Part shown: in pieces, positions 9,025 through 18,332 of the stretch | Layout: each line of letters opens with the position of its first letter | Position numbering within the stretch: position 1 is the stretch's first letter | Assembly: GCA_014860455.1 (NCBI GenBank) | Contig: JACZJQ010000055.1 | Coordinates: 28,289 to 92,288, forward strand | Length of the DNA stretch: 64,000 nucleotides | Source of the DNA: Bryobacteraceae bacterium | GTDB lineage: Bacteria > Acidobacteriota > Terriglobia > Bryobacterales > Bryobacteraceae | Direction: 5' to 3' | Notes under the pieces: generated by a model | What the model was told of the DNA's origin: nothing | The model's database searches: none | What the model saw: the letters and a program-made list of their open reading frames with translations, nothing else | Made by a program: the position numbers and the translations under genes

Positions 9025-9720
9025 ATGAACGCTGCTCTGTTGGCGTTTCTTTCACTACTCGCACCTCAGGCGGGTCCGGCGCGAAGCGATGCGCCGAGAC
9101 GGATCGTGATTCAGGTGGAATTGCGCTCCGCCGGCGAATGGAAGACGGTGGACCCTGCGACGATCTTCGACTCCGGCGCGCAGGTGCGGTTCCGCGTCAA
9201 AACCAACTTCGCCGGTTTCCTCTACGTCATGAATCAGGGCACCAGCGGGGATTACACGCTGCTGTTCCCGCGTGAGGACACCGGCAGCCAGAACCGCGTG
9301 GAGCCGGGCCGGGAGTATGTCGTGCCGGCGACAACCGGAGCTTTCCGGATCACAGGGCCGCCGGGCCAGGATGTCGTCTATTGGATGGTGACGCCGCTCG
9401 ACATCGGCCCTCCAGGAGGTGACCGTTCGAGGCCAGGCTATGTCCCACTGCCGCCGGCTCCTCCGCCAGGGACGAAGATGCATACCCTCTTGCCGCGCTG
9501 CGACGACGCTGTTTTGCGGGCGCGCGGCGAATGCGTCGACTCCACAGCCGGGCCACGCAAGGTGCAGGACGCCACCACGCTGCCCGAAAACCTGAAGAAG
9601 GTGCCGAATCTGAAGTCGCGCGAACTGGTCTTTATCCGTCAGAACAACGCCGCCGTTGTTTCTTCGCCCTCGTCGGGCGACGGGCCGGTGATCTATGAAT
9701 TCAGGCTGGCGCACAAATGA
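9025..9720 (+). CDS. Exported DUF4384-domain protein, copy 2
   Basis: 231 residues: short signal peptide, then a DUF4384 domain (about 25-130) with DPATIFDSGAQVRFRV, FLYVMNQGTSGDYTLLFP and VEPGREYVVPA, clearly paralogous to the upstream gene. A Pro-rich segment and two Cys (CDDAVLRARGEC) follow. The tail again contains a KSRELVFIR strand. The stop overlaps the caspase gene start in an ATGA at 9717-9720, so translation is probably coupled. It may be a partner or regulator of the caspase-fold protein; that is inferred from context. Confidence 0.8.
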   Translation: MNAALLAFLSLLAPQAGPARSDAPRRIVIQVELRSAGEWKTVDPATIFDSGAQVRFRVKTNFAGFLYVMNQGTSGDYTLLFPREDTGSQNRVEPGREYVVPATTGAFRITGPPGQDVVYWMVTPLDIGPPGGDRSRPGYVPLPPAPPPGTKMHTLLPRCDDAVLRARGECVDSTAGPRKVQDATTLPENLKKVPNLKSRELVFIRQNNAAVVSSPSSGDGPVIYEFRLAHK

Positions 9721-11798
9721 ACTCCCTGAAACTCACCTTCCTCTGCCTGCTGGCGGCTATCGCGCTGACGGCGCAGCCGCAGACTCCGCCTCAGAAGCAG
9801 CAGCGCGACCTTCGCTATGAAGACGAGAAGCCGGCCGCGCCCGCTAAGACCGAGGTCATCTCCATCCCTCGCAGCTACGCGCTCATCATCGGAGTAGCCC
9901 AGTATCAGAACCTGCCGGCCGAAGCGCAGTTGAAGTACTCCGAACGCGACGCCGAGGCCATCTATTCGATCCTCATCAGCCCCGAAGGCGGCAACTTTCG
10001 GGCCGAAAACGTCCACAAACTAGTCGGTCCGCGCGCGACCCTGGCCAACGTCAGGAAGGAGATTGAGGAGTGGTTGCCGTCGGTGGCCAAGGACGACGAC
10101 CGGGTGCTGATCTACTTCGCCGGCCACGGCTTCGTATACGAAGGCAACGGCTACCTGGCGCCCTACGACTTCAATCCCAAGAACATCTCCGGGACCGGCT
10201 ATTCGATGGACCAACTGGGACGCATGTTCGGATCCAGCATCAAGGGCAAGTGGAAGGTGCTGCTGACTGACTCCTGCCACAGCGGCGCCATCACCCCGGC
10301 CGAAGACGCGGCGTATCTGAACAAGCGGCTGCTGGACCTCTCGAAGAGCCTGTTCTCTCTCACCGCCAGCCGCGACCGTGAACGTTCGTTCGAGAGCCCG
10401 GACTGGGGCGGCGGCCACGGCATCTTCACCTACTACGTGGTGAAGGGCCTGGAGGGCATCGCCGACGAAAACGGCGACGGCGTGGTGACGGCCGACGAAC
10501 TGGCGGAATACGTCCGGCGCAATGTCCGCGAAGCCACCGGCGGACAGCAGAACCCGACCTCTGACCGTGGCAGCTTCGACGCCCGGATGCTGCTGGCCTA
10601 TCTGCCGTCGGGCGTCAAACCAGGCGCGCCGCCGCCGCCGAAGTCGGGCGCGCTGGTGATCGAGTCAAACATGGATGGCGTCGAGGTGTTCGTCAACGGC
10701 AACAGCGTCGGCGTGGTCAACAAGGCTGCGCCTCTCCGCCTGCCGGGACTGCCGCCGGGCGCGGTCACCATCAAGGCGGTCAAGATGGGTTACGAGCCCG
10801 ACGGGCCGCGCGAGGAGATGATCTATCCGGGCCAGGAATCGACCGTTTCGGTGAAGATCATGATCCCGCGCCGCCGGCCCAGAGCTGCGGTGGATAAGTT
10901 CGACGACGCTCTCGATCATTACAACAAAGGCGGCCAAACCGAATACAAGAAGGCCGCCGCCCTGTTCGCCGAAGCCCTGACGGCGGATCCAAAGTACAGC
11001 CAGGCCGCGCTCTATCTGGGGCGGACCTACGACGCCCTTTACGAGCAGGAGACCGCCGCCGGCTACTTCAAGAAGGCCATCGAGATCGACCCGGACTACA
11101 TGGAAGCCCGCGCCTCCTACGGCGGGATGCTGCTGGGCCTGGGCGACGTGGATGAGGCGATCCGGCAGTTCAACGTGGTCACCCGGCGCGATGCGAAAAA
11201 CCAGATGGCCTGGTATCTGCAAGCGCAGGCTTACCGCATGAAGGGCATGTATGCGGAGTCGATCGAATCGGCGCGCAGAGCCATCGCACTGGCCCCCAAC
11301 AACGGTGAAGCGCACTTCTGGCTCGCGGAAAGCCTGCGCATGAGCAACAAGCCCGGCGAGTCGTCACCCGAATATCTGGCCTATCTGAAGCTAAGCGACT
11401 TCGACTCCAAACTCGCCGGCAAGCTGAACTACTACGTCGCCGGCTTCCTGATCGGCTATGGCCGCAAGAAACGCGCCGCTCAGCGCGACATCTGGCAGGA
11501 CCTGCGCAGTCTGGCCTACTTCGGCCTGTGCGAAAACGCCAAGAACCTGAAACGCTACGACGAAGCGATCACCTACTGCCAGCGCTCGCTCACCTACGAT
11601 CCTGGCGACGCCTTCACCCACTACCTGCTCGGACTGAGCTTCTCCTACCAGGCCCAGAAGACCGGTTCGCTCGAACTGCTGGCCGCCGCGCGCGTCAGTT
11701 TCCAGAAGATGCTCACCCTCAACCCCGACCTCGAAGAGGCCGGTTTTGCCCGCAAGAACGTAGCCGCCATTGACGGCGCGCTGGCCGCCGCCCGTTAG
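9717..11798 (+). CDS. Exported caspase-fold (C14) protein with EF-hand, PEGA and TPR domains
   Basis: 693 residues. The signal peptide (1-20) is followed by a caspase-like peptidase domain (about 52-300) opening SYALIIGVAQYQ. The catalytic dyad is His137 in YFAGHG and Cys187 in TDSCHSG, both intact. A canonical 12-residue EF-hand loop (DENGDGVVTADE, 250-261) lies inside the domain and may bind calcium, as in metacaspases. A PEGA domain (about 311-382) follows, then a TPR array (about 395-690) of at least six units. Domain order suggests a surface or periplasmic protease with protein-binding arms. Substrate unknown. It ends a three-gene unit with two DUF4384 proteins. Confidence 0.88.
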   Translation: MNSLKLTFLCLLAAIALTAQPQTPPQKQQRDLRYEDEKPAAPAKTEVISIPRSYALIIGVAQYQNLPAEAQLKYSERDAEAIYSILISPEGGNFRAENVHKLVGPRATLANVRKEIEEWLPSVAKDDDRVLIYFAGHGFVYEGNGYLAPYDFNPKNISGTGYSMDQLGRMFGSSIKGKWKVLLTDSCHSGAITPAEDAAYLNKRLLDLSKSLFSLTASRDRERSFESPDWGGGHGIFTYYVVKGLEGIADENGDGVVTADELAEYVRRNVREATGGQQNPTSDRGSFDARMLLAYLPSGVKPGAPPPPKSGALVIESNMDGVEVFVNGNSVGVVNKAAPLRLPGLPPGAVTIKAVKMGYEPDGPREEMIYPGQESTVSVKIMIPRRRPRAAVDKFDDALDHYNKGGQTEYKKAAALFAEALTADPKYSQAALYLGRTYDALYEQETAAGYFKKAIEIDPDYMEARASYGGMLLGLGDVDEAIRQFNVVTRRDAKNQMAWYLQAQAYRMKGMYAESIESARRAIALAPNNGEAHFWLAESLRMSNKPGESSPEYLAYLKLSDFDSKLAGKLNYYVAGFLIGYGRKKRAAQRDIWQDLRSLAYFGLCENAKNLKRYDEAITYCQRSLTYDPGDAFTHYLLGLSFSYQAQKTGSLELLAAARVSFQKMLTLNPDLEEAGFARKNVAAIDGALAAAR

Positions 11799-11806
11799 CC
11801 CTTCCT

Positions 11807-12622
11807 CTACTTCGATTCCCGAACCTTGATGTTCTTGAACCAGACGCGGTCGCCGTGGTGCTGGAGCGCGATGGGTCCGCGCGGTTTGGGATGGGTGAGG
11901 TCGTTGAGGATGTCGGGGGCGGGTTTCCAGCGTTTCTGGACGCCGCCAATCACGCGCGCATCGTCGAGGGCCGCTTCCAGCACTTTAACGCCGTTCACCC
12001 AGTGTTCGACCTGTTTGCCGCGGACAACGAGGCGGCCGTGGTTCCATTCGCCCGCCGGCCGGGCCGGTTTGGCCGAGGCCGGGATCATGGAATAGAGCGC
12101 GCCGGTCTGGCGGTCCGGGCCGCGCAGGGCGTCGGGGTGGGATGAGTCGTCGATCAACTGGAATTCGAACGCGACGGTGTAGACGAAGCCCTTGCCTTCA
12201 GGCGTCAGGCGGGTGCGGTCACTGGCCTTCGAGGCGAGTTCGCGTCCGAGGATGCCTTCAAACCCATTGGGGCCAAGCTTGACGGTGGACTGGTCGACGA
12301 AAATCTCACGCTGCAGGCGGTACTTGAGACCGGTATTGCCGCGCGGCGCGACCTTCCAATCGAACTCAAGTTCGAAGTCGCCAAACGAGTCGCGGGAGAT
12401 GAGATCTTCCTCGATGCGAGGCTTCAGGACGGTGGTCAGCGTGCCGTCTTCGATGGTCCAGGCCGAGCCAGGAACGTTCTTCGCGGCTGGGTCGAGCCAG
12501 CCGTTCATCGTCCTGCCGTCGAACATGAGCCGCCAGCCGGATTCGCGTTCAGCGGGAGTGAGTTGGTTGTCCTGGGCCGTGGCGGCCAGACAGAGGAGGG
12601 CGAAGGTGGCTGCGAGGCGCAT
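11807..12622 (-). CDS. Secreted DUF1080 (3-keto-disaccharide hydrolase-like) protein
   Basis: 271 residues. The start at 12622 gives a signal peptide (MRLAATFALLCLAATAQ). The DUF1080 domain fills the rest; it is a jelly-roll fold recognised by the FDGRTMNGWLD, FGDFELEFDWKV, NTGLKYRLQ and WNHGRLVVRGKQVEHWVNG strands. Some family members hydrolyse 3-keto-glycosides outside the cytoplasm. The longer upstream reading frame has an unlikely Arg/Cys-rich sequence and is rejected. The 210 bp between this start and the ThuA-like gene hold only short inverted repeats. Confidence 0.85.
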   Translation of the reverse strand: MRLAATFALLCLAATAQDNQLTPAERESGWRLMFDGRTMNGWLDPAAKNVPGSAWTIEDGTLTTVLKPRIEEDLISRDSFGDFELEFDWKVAPRGNTGLKYRLQREIFVDQSTVKLGPNGFEGILGRELASKASDRTRLTPEGKGFVYTVAFEFQLIDDSSHPDALRGPDRQTGALYSMIPASAKPARPAGEWNHGRLVVRGKQVEHWVNGVKVLEAALDDARVIGGVQKRWKPAPDILNDLTHPKPRGPIALQHHGDRVWFKNIKVRESK

Positions 12623-12832
12623 TGATGCCCATTTTCGCAGGATTGTGGCGGGATGTGGAGATTGGGGTCGCGCCGCCCCTCCGACCGGCGCGACCCGCCG
12701 AAGGCTTGCCAAAGTCCTCCGTGACTTCTTGCGGCAAACCTCTCGCTGTATACAGCGTGAAACGGCGCCGCATCCCCTCACCCGGTCCATCATTTTTTGC
12801 TGAGGGATTTTGAGGACCTGGCTGCACCCGCC

Positions 12833-13663
12833 TCAGCCCGTCTTCACCATGCCGCGGTAGGGAACCTGGATGGAGACCGCGCCCTTCCAGGCTGGCTTCT
12901 TCTTCGGGTTCAGGCTCCACTGGATAGCCTGGAAGACGAAGCGCTGGAATGGTTCGACGGCGAAGTCTTCAGGATGGCCGAGCGAAGTGAACAGGGCACG
13001 CCCGCCGTGGCGATTGGTCCATGTCCAAGCCACAGGGTTGGGATCGGCCGGCTTATCGGGGTTGACGGCGGTCCCGGTCAGCAGCACCTGAGCATCCGGC
13101 GGCGGCCACTTTGGGGCGACACGGTAGAGCCAGGATCGAACCTTGAACTCCGCCAGTACGCCCGCGGTAACCGGGTGCTTCGCCGCGACTTTGACGTCTG
13201 TCGTCGATTTGTGGCCAAAATGCGTGTGGCCGTCGGCGCCCCATCCCGGAGGCGCGCCAAATGCCCCCGCGGCCCAGCCGTTCCACGATTCCAGAGGATC
13301 GCCTTTGGGGTAGCGGAAGGCGTGGGAGGTGGTACGAAATGCCATCACCGGGCGGCCGGACTTCACATATCGTTCGATAGGTGCAAGCTGGCTCGCCGGC
13401 AGGCGGCGCCATCGCAGATAGAAGACGGCGAGCTGCGCCGAGTCCAGAGCGTCGAGGCCAGGAATGTCGGTCTCGCCGTTCTGGTCCGGGACGGACTTCA
13501 AGACCGTGCACGACATCCCGTACCGTTTCTCGAGTTCTGCGGCAACCAGCGGCAAGGTGAACTCGCCCGAATACTCGTGGTCGCCGCACACGAAAGCGAC
13601 TTTGGGCTTCGAAGCTGCGGCCAGCGGCGCGGCGGCGAGAGAGAGGAAGTGGCGGCGTTGCAT
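12833..13663 (-). CDS. Secreted ThuA-like protein
   Basis: 276 residues: a short signal with MQRRHFLSLAAAPLAAA (Tat-like RR), then a ThuA-like, class I glutamine-amidotransferase-fold domain beginning KVAFVCGDHEYSGEFTLP. Family features include GRPVMAFRTTSHAF, HPVTAGV and the closing SLGHPEDFAVEPFQRFVFQAIQW. ThuA relates to trehalose/sugar utilisation in rhizobia, but the reaction is not settled. Together with the DUF1080 gene downstream on the same strand it looks like a small secreted carbohydrate module. Confidence 0.82.
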   Translation of the reverse strand: MQRRHFLSLAAAPLAAASKPKVAFVCGDHEYSGEFTLPLVAAELEKRYGMSCTVLKSVPDQNGETDIPGLDALDSAQLAVFYLRWRRLPASQLAPIERYVKSGRPVMAFRTTSHAFRYPKGDPLESWNGWAAGAFGAPPGWGADGHTHFGHKSTTDVKVAAKHPVTAGVLAEFKVRSWLYRVAPKWPPPDAQVLLTGTAVNPDKPADPNPVAWTWTNRHGGRALFTSLGHPEDFAVEPFQRFVFQAIQWSLNPKKKPAWKGAVSIQVPYRGMVKTG

Positions 13664-13719
13664 ACCGAAGTTAGTTTACACCGCGGACCAGGGACGATTC
13701 CGGCTGCGCAAATGAGAAG

Positions 13720-13750
13720 GGCCGGCAGGGACTCGGGATCCCGGCCGGCC
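13720..13750 (-). terminator. Hairpin downstream of skp
   Basis: GGCCGGC (13720-13726) pairs with GCCGGCC (13744-13750), and the loop contains a further CGGGATCCCG palindrome. Read on the minus strand it starts 24 bases after the skp stop and is followed by CTTCTCATTT, so it could terminate the bamA-skp transcript. The U tract is weak. Confidence 0.45.
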
Positions 13751-13773
13751 AGTCAGAGCTGAAAGGTCGAAGG

Positions 13774-14394
13774 TTACTTCACGCCGGCCGGCTTCTTCGG
13801 CGCGGCATCCGGAGGAGCGGTGGGCGTGGCGGGCTTGGCGGCCGGAGTTGCCGCGGCGCCAGCCGCATTCTTCTTGTCGTAGAGATCAACGATATCGCGG
13901 GTGATTTCGATGCCGCTGGCGGCCCAGAGAACCGGGCTCTGCTGGCTGGAGACATCGAGCACCAGGGCGAAGTTCTGGCCCTTGGCGTATTCATCGATGA
14001 TGGAGATCATACGGTTGCCGATTTCGCCCACCAGTTTCTGCTCTTCCTGCTGGACGTCACTCTGGAAGTCCTCGGCATCCCACTGATACTTCTTCTGCAG
14101 GTCCTCGACTTCGCGCGACTGCTTCTCGCGGGCTTCAGCGGAGAGCGTATTGGCGGCCTTCTGCAACGTTTCCCGCTTGCGGTTGATCTCGGCCATGCGC
14201 CCTTCGAGGTCCTTCGAGCGGGACTCGAATTTCACGCGTAGCGCTTCGCGGGCAACGCCCCCATCCTTGGTGGCAAGGATCGCGCTTTGAATGTTGATGA
14301 TGGCGACCTTCGTGGGCGCCTGCTGGGCCTGCACGGCCGGGGCGGCAAGCAGCGCAAGCGCGGCCAGGCCAAGGTACTTTGCGTCAATTCTCAC
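13774..14394 (-). CDS. skp: OmpH/Skp-family periplasmic chaperone
   Basis: 206 residues: signal peptide (1-23, ending VQAQ), beta strand TKVAIINIQSAI, then a long charged helical hairpin (about 45-135) typical of Skp tentacles, and the closing NFALVLDVSS...ITRDIVDLYDKK. An Ala/Pro/Lys-rich tail of about 35 residues is longer than in E. coli. Skp holds unfolded outer-membrane proteins on their way to the Bam complex. It lies 58 bp downstream of bamA on the same strand, the usual order. Confidence 0.9.
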   Translation of the reverse strand: MRIDAKYLGLAALALLAAPAVQAQQAPTKVAIINIQSAILATKDGGVAREALRVKFESRSKDLEGRMAEINRKRETLQKAANTLSAEAREKQSREVEDLQKKYQWDAEDFQSDVQQEEQKLVGEIGNRMISIIDEYAKGQNFALVLDVSSQQSPVLWAASGIEITRDIVDLYDKKNAAGAAATPAAKPATPTAPPDAAPKKPAGVK

Positions 14395-14452
14395 TGTTTC
14401 AGACTCCTCGGATTCTCTTCGATGGTAACATGCGGCGCTTGGGGTATTCGTT

Positions 14453-17443
14453 CTAGAAGGTCCGGCTGATGGTAAAGCGGAACATGGTCCTGCGCTCGTA
14501 AAAAGGTGTAACGGCTGAATATCGGCTGGCGGCGTAGTTCATTGTCGCCTGATTGGGGAACAGCGATGCGTCGGCGGCGACCGGGGGCAGGAAGAACTCC
14601 TGAACGATGGTGGGGTTGTAGGCCCAATAGAGGCGGAACGGGGCGTTGACCACCGGCATCATGACTTGCAGTTCCACACCTGTGGAAGTGCGGATTCTCT
14701 GGGTGTTCGGGATGCGCACGGCGGCGTTTTCAAATCCGGCCTGCGGGAATTGCCCATTGAGTTCAGCGATGCGGCTGGGGTTGAGCCGGAGCTGATTGCC
14801 AAGTGAGATGCGGTTGATGCCGGCGTCGAAGAAGGCGGCCAGCGTGACGGGTCCGAAGATCGGGACGCGGTACTCGAAGTTGGCGACGCCCTGGGTGTCG
14901 CCGCCCGGGAAGGTGATCTGGTAGATGGGGATTTCCTGGGTGACGCCGACGGTCTGCAACTGGCCATCGACAATAACTCTTTGCGTACGGGCCGAGCCGT
15001 CCTGATTGAGGACCGGGATGGTGGCCGCCGACGGGATGTAGACGGCGGGCAGGATGGACCAGATTTCAAAGCCGCGGACGTCGTTTTCGCCTCCCATGAA
15101 GACGCGATTGAACGGCGGGGCGACCTTGCCGCCGTAGCCGGTGATCATCCGGCCCAGCAGCCGCCAGCCCATCACGTGGCCCCGCTTGAGCCCGGGGACG
15201 AAGTGGGTGTAGGTGAGCGTGGGCTCAAACATGTTGACGCTGCCGCCAAGGGGGCCGCCGGCGAAAGACATGGAGGCGAAGTAGCTCTTGCCTCGGGAGG
15301 GGGTGATGGGGTGGTCGATGGTGTTGTAGGTATAGGCCGGGATGATGCGGCTGGTGAAGATGCCGCTCAACTGGTTGGGGCCTTCGAAGTTGAGGAAGTT
15401 GGAGAAGTTGAAGTAGCTGGTGGAAGACGTATTCAACGGCGTGATGGTGGAGCGGTCGATGCCGTAGGTGAGGCTGACGCGGGCGAAAGCACGGCGCAGC
15501 GGGTAGCTGATAAACGTCGTGGCGCCGTAGCCGTTGGTGACGTAGTTCAGAAGATTGTCCCGGCCGAGGGAATCGTAGAGGGGGATCAGGTTGCGGCCGG
15601 AGAACAGGGAGACTTCGCGCGCCTGGTCGTAGTTGAAACGCTGGGTATAGACGGTGAAGCCGGCCTGCATCGGACGATCGAACAGATAAGGTTCGGTGAA
15701 GCCGAACGTGGTGGAGCGGATGCGGTCTCCGAGTTCCGCGTTCAGGCTGAGCGTCTCGCCGAGGCCAAGGAAGTTGTTGGTCGAATAGCCGAATCCGATG
15801 AACGATCCGGCGATGCCCGACACGCCGCCGTTGAGCGAAACCGAGTTTTTACCGCGCTCCTTCACCTTCAGCGTGATGTCGACGGTTGAATTCTTCGTGT
15901 CTCGCGTCAGGTCCGCGGCGTCCTCAACCTTGAGCGCCTCGAAGTAACCAAGCTGGTTCAGGCGCAGGACGGAAACTTCCCATAACTGCGTGTTATAGAG
16001 GTCGCCTTCATCGATCAGGATTTCGCGTCGGATCACTTTGTCGCGAGTCGTCGTATTGCCGCGGAAGTCGATGCGGCGGACGAAGAACTGCTTGCCTTCG
16101 TCGATGTTGAGCGTCAGGTCGAGCTTGCCGTCGGGCTTGGGGTCGAAGTCGGGCTCCGGTACGGCGTCGATGTAGCCGAACTGGCCGTAGAACTTCTGAA
16201 TATTCTTGAAGCCCTTCTGGAGCTTCTCCGTGGAGAAGATGTCGCCCTCGGCCATGCCGAGCAGCGCCGGGAACAGGACTTCAGGCGTCTTGAACTGCTT
16301 CACGCCGACAACGTTGAACTTGCCGATCCGGTACTGCTGACCTTCCTCGACCGTCAACTGGATGTCGGCCTTCTTGCCGGGCTTTGTCGATTTCCAGATC
16401 AGCGGCGGGAACCACCAGATGCGGCCCGCGCGGGTGTCGCGCATGGTCACTTTGTGGTCGGTCACGCGCGCCAGGAAGTAGCCGTTGGCGTTGTAAAGGA
16501 AGTGGCGGACGCGCTCCTTGTCCTCTTCGAGTTTCGACGAGTCATAGGTGCGCGGGAACATCTCCTCAAGGAACAGCGAATATGGGATGCCGATGGGCTT
16601 GAGGTTCTTCATCGCCCGGCGCACGGCGCGGTCTCCAAAGATCTGGTTGCCAACGATGTCGATATTGCCTACCTTGACCTTCGCCCCCTCGTTCACGCGG
16701 AACGTCACTTCCACCGACGACGGCGGAATTTGCCGGATCTCCGGCGTCACTGTGGCGTACTGGCGGCCGCGCTCGGCAAGGAATTCCTTAAGAACGTTGG
16801 CCGCGCGCTGAACCCGGCCTTGCTCGAACTGCTGCTCGACGCTCAGGCCAACGCGCCGCTCCTTGAACCTGTCCAGGATCTCGGAGACTGTGACCGACTT
16901 CGCACCCTCGTATTTAATCGAGCGCACGACTCGGCGTTCAGTAACCATGAACCGGATCACCCAGCCGGTCTCGCCCTTCTCCTGTTCGACCGTAATGTCG
17001 TCGAACCGGCCGGTGTTCCACAGCGCCATGAAGTCGCGCTGAATCGCGGCCTGATCGAGCCGGTCGCCCTTCTTGGTGAAGATGAGCGCGCGCAGGGTAT
17101 CCTGCGGTACGCGGCGGGCGCCGCGAAACTCAATGTACTCGACAACATCGGAGAAGTCCTGCGCCGGAGCTTCAGGCTTGGCTTCGCCGGGCTTGGGCTC
17201 TTCCTTCGCGGGGGAGACCGTTTCAAAGGGCCCCGGCTTGGGAGCCTGAGCCGGTTTTGCCGGCTGCGCAGGCTGCTGCGAACCAGGAACCGATTCAAAA
17301 GGAGAAGCGGGCTTGCTCGTCTCTGCCGGTTTGGACGGCGGAGGCGGCTGTTGCCCGAGTAGAGAGAATGTCGAACCCGCGCCAGCTCCAGCGATAAGGA
17401 GATACAGCAGGACGGCTTTCAGGCTCACGCGCCTGTGAGTCAT
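14453..17443 (-). CDS. bamA: Outer-membrane protein assembly factor BamA
   Basis: 996 residues, longer than E. coli BamA (810). The start at 17443 precedes a signal/anchor helix (SLKAVLLYLLIAGAGAG). A Pro/Lys/Glu-rich linker of about 70 residues follows, then five POTRA domains (about 105-560; e.g. VEYIEFRGARRVPQD, VKVGNIDIVGNQIF, QYRIGKFNVVGVKQF, FFVRRIDFRGNTTT). The rest is an Omp85 barrel opening SVSLNGGVSGIAGSFIGFGYST and ending in the C-terminal Phe expected of a Bam substrate. The extra length is the Pro-rich linker and barrel loops. It inserts beta-barrel proteins, presumably including the barrel candidates of this window. Confidence 0.95.
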   Translation of the reverse strand: MTHRRVSLKAVLLYLLIAGAGAGSTFSLLGQQPPPPSKPAETSKPASPFESVPGSQQPAQPAKPAQAPKPGPFETVSPAKEEPKPGEAKPEAPAQDFSDVVEYIEFRGARRVPQDTLRALIFTKKGDRLDQAAIQRDFMALWNTGRFDDITVEQEKGETGWVIRFMVTERRVVRSIKYEGAKSVTVSEILDRFKERRVGLSVEQQFEQGRVQRAANVLKEFLAERGRQYATVTPEIRQIPPSSVEVTFRVNEGAKVKVGNIDIVGNQIFGDRAVRRAMKNLKPIGIPYSLFLEEMFPRTYDSSKLEEDKERVRHFLYNANGYFLARVTDHKVTMRDTRAGRIWWFPPLIWKSTKPGKKADIQLTVEEGQQYRIGKFNVVGVKQFKTPEVLFPALLGMAEGDIFSTEKLQKGFKNIQKFYGQFGYIDAVPEPDFDPKPDGKLDLTLNIDEGKQFFVRRIDFRGNTTTRDKVIRREILIDEGDLYNTQLWEVSVLRLNQLGYFEALKVEDAADLTRDTKNSTVDITLKVKERGKNSVSLNGGVSGIAGSFIGFGYSTNNFLGLGETLSLNAELGDRIRSTTFGFTEPYLFDRPMQAGFTVYTQRFNYDQAREVSLFSGRNLIPLYDSLGRDNLLNYVTNGYGATTFISYPLRRAFARVSLTYGIDRSTITPLNTSSTSYFNFSNFLNFEGPNQLSGIFTSRIIPAYTYNTIDHPITPSRGKSYFASMSFAGGPLGGSVNMFEPTLTYTHFVPGLKRGHVMGWRLLGRMITGYGGKVAPPFNRVFMGGENDVRGFEIWSILPAVYIPSAATIPVLNQDGSARTQRVIVDGQLQTVGVTQEIPIYQITFPGGDTQGVANFEYRVPIFGPVTLAAFFDAGINRISLGNQLRLNPSRIAELNGQFPQAGFENAAVRIPNTQRIRTSTGVELQVMMPVVNAPFRLYWAYNPTIVQEFFLPPVAADASLFPNQATMNYAASRYSAVTPFYERRTMFRFTISRTF

Positions 17444-17547
17444 CGTAAGCAGAAAGATTCCTTTCTCATAATCGCCTCTCGCACCAGACGTTCTGGATTC
17501 GGGTTTCGTTTCACGGGGAAACGCGACCTGTTGCAGGGCCAAAGAAT

Positions 17548-18306
17548 TTATTCTAGCGAACTCGGAGGCGGACTACCATCGCTCCCCGATGAATCCGGTG
17601 CAATGCGGCGGGCGTCGGAATCCTGCTTCGGCTCGATCGAGACATCCGGATCGGCATCGAAAGACAGGCCGAAGTCCGCATTCTGCTCCCCCTCGATGCC
17701 CTCCGCTACCGGTTCTGTGCCGGTCTCCGGCGCCGCCACTTCCGCTCCGGTTTCCGGCGCGGAAACCGGCGGAAGGCCGGCGATCGCAGTCCGGCCGCCC
17801 AGCAGCAACGTGAGCCGCTTGAGCCTGGACGGGAAGCGCCACAGGAAGAAGCCGAAAATCAGGTGTCCGGGCGCGATGGCAAGCGGCGCGTAATACGGGT
17901 GAGCGAAAGGATGAAGCCGCTTCCAGAGCCACGCATCAGCGCAGAGGTGGATCAGTCCGGCGAATCCCACCGCCGTCATCAGGTTCAGCCAACCCTCCCT
18001 TGACGCAGGCAGCAGGCCGTAAGCCATGCCCAGCAGGCTGTAAATGAGCAGCAGGTGAGCCGCCCCGACCGCCGTATGCCAGCCTGCTCCGGAGGCGAAC
18101 ACTAGGTCGCCATAAAACGGCGCCGCCGCCAGGTTGAAGCGGCTGAACCAAAGCCCTCCGCTGAAATGGGATCCGGCGGCAAACCAGGCCAGCAGTGCCA
18201 CCGCACCCACCAACCCCGTGTCGAGACCTGCCGCCGCCCGGCAAACGACAGCCGGCAAACCCTGCCCTGGGGCTTCAGACTGGGTCTCGCCGGATGTCTC
18301 GCTCAT
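17548..18306 (-). CDS. Predicted multi-pass inner-membrane protein, unknown
   Basis: 252 residues. About four membrane helices lie within residues 25-160 (e.g. LVGAVALLAWFAAG, AAHLLLIYSLLGMAYGLL, LIHLCADAWLW, PGHLIFGFFLW), with an RFPSRLKRL basic end. An acidic, Pro/Glu/Asp-rich cytoplasmic tail of about 80 residues follows, ending PPPSSLE. I do not recognise the family. It sits between bamA and the polysaccharide-export genes, all on the minus strand, 26 bp downstream of the BY-kinase gene, so it may serve capsule or exopolysaccharide export. That is context only. Confidence 0.65.
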   Translation of the reverse strand: MSETSGETQSEAPGQGLPAVVCRAAAGLDTGLVGAVALLAWFAAGSHFSGGLWFSRFNLAAAPFYGDLVFASGAGWHTAVGAAHLLLIYSLLGMAYGLLPASREGWLNLMTAVGFAGLIHLCADAWLWKRLHPFAHPYYAPLAIAPGHLIFGFFLWRFPSRLKRLTLLLGGRTAIAGLPPVSAPETGAEVAAPETGTEPVAEGIEGEQNADFGLSFDADPDVSIEPKQDSDARRIAPDSSGSDGSPPPSSLE

Positions 18307-18332
18307 TTGCTTGTCAGAAAGTCGCTTAGCCC

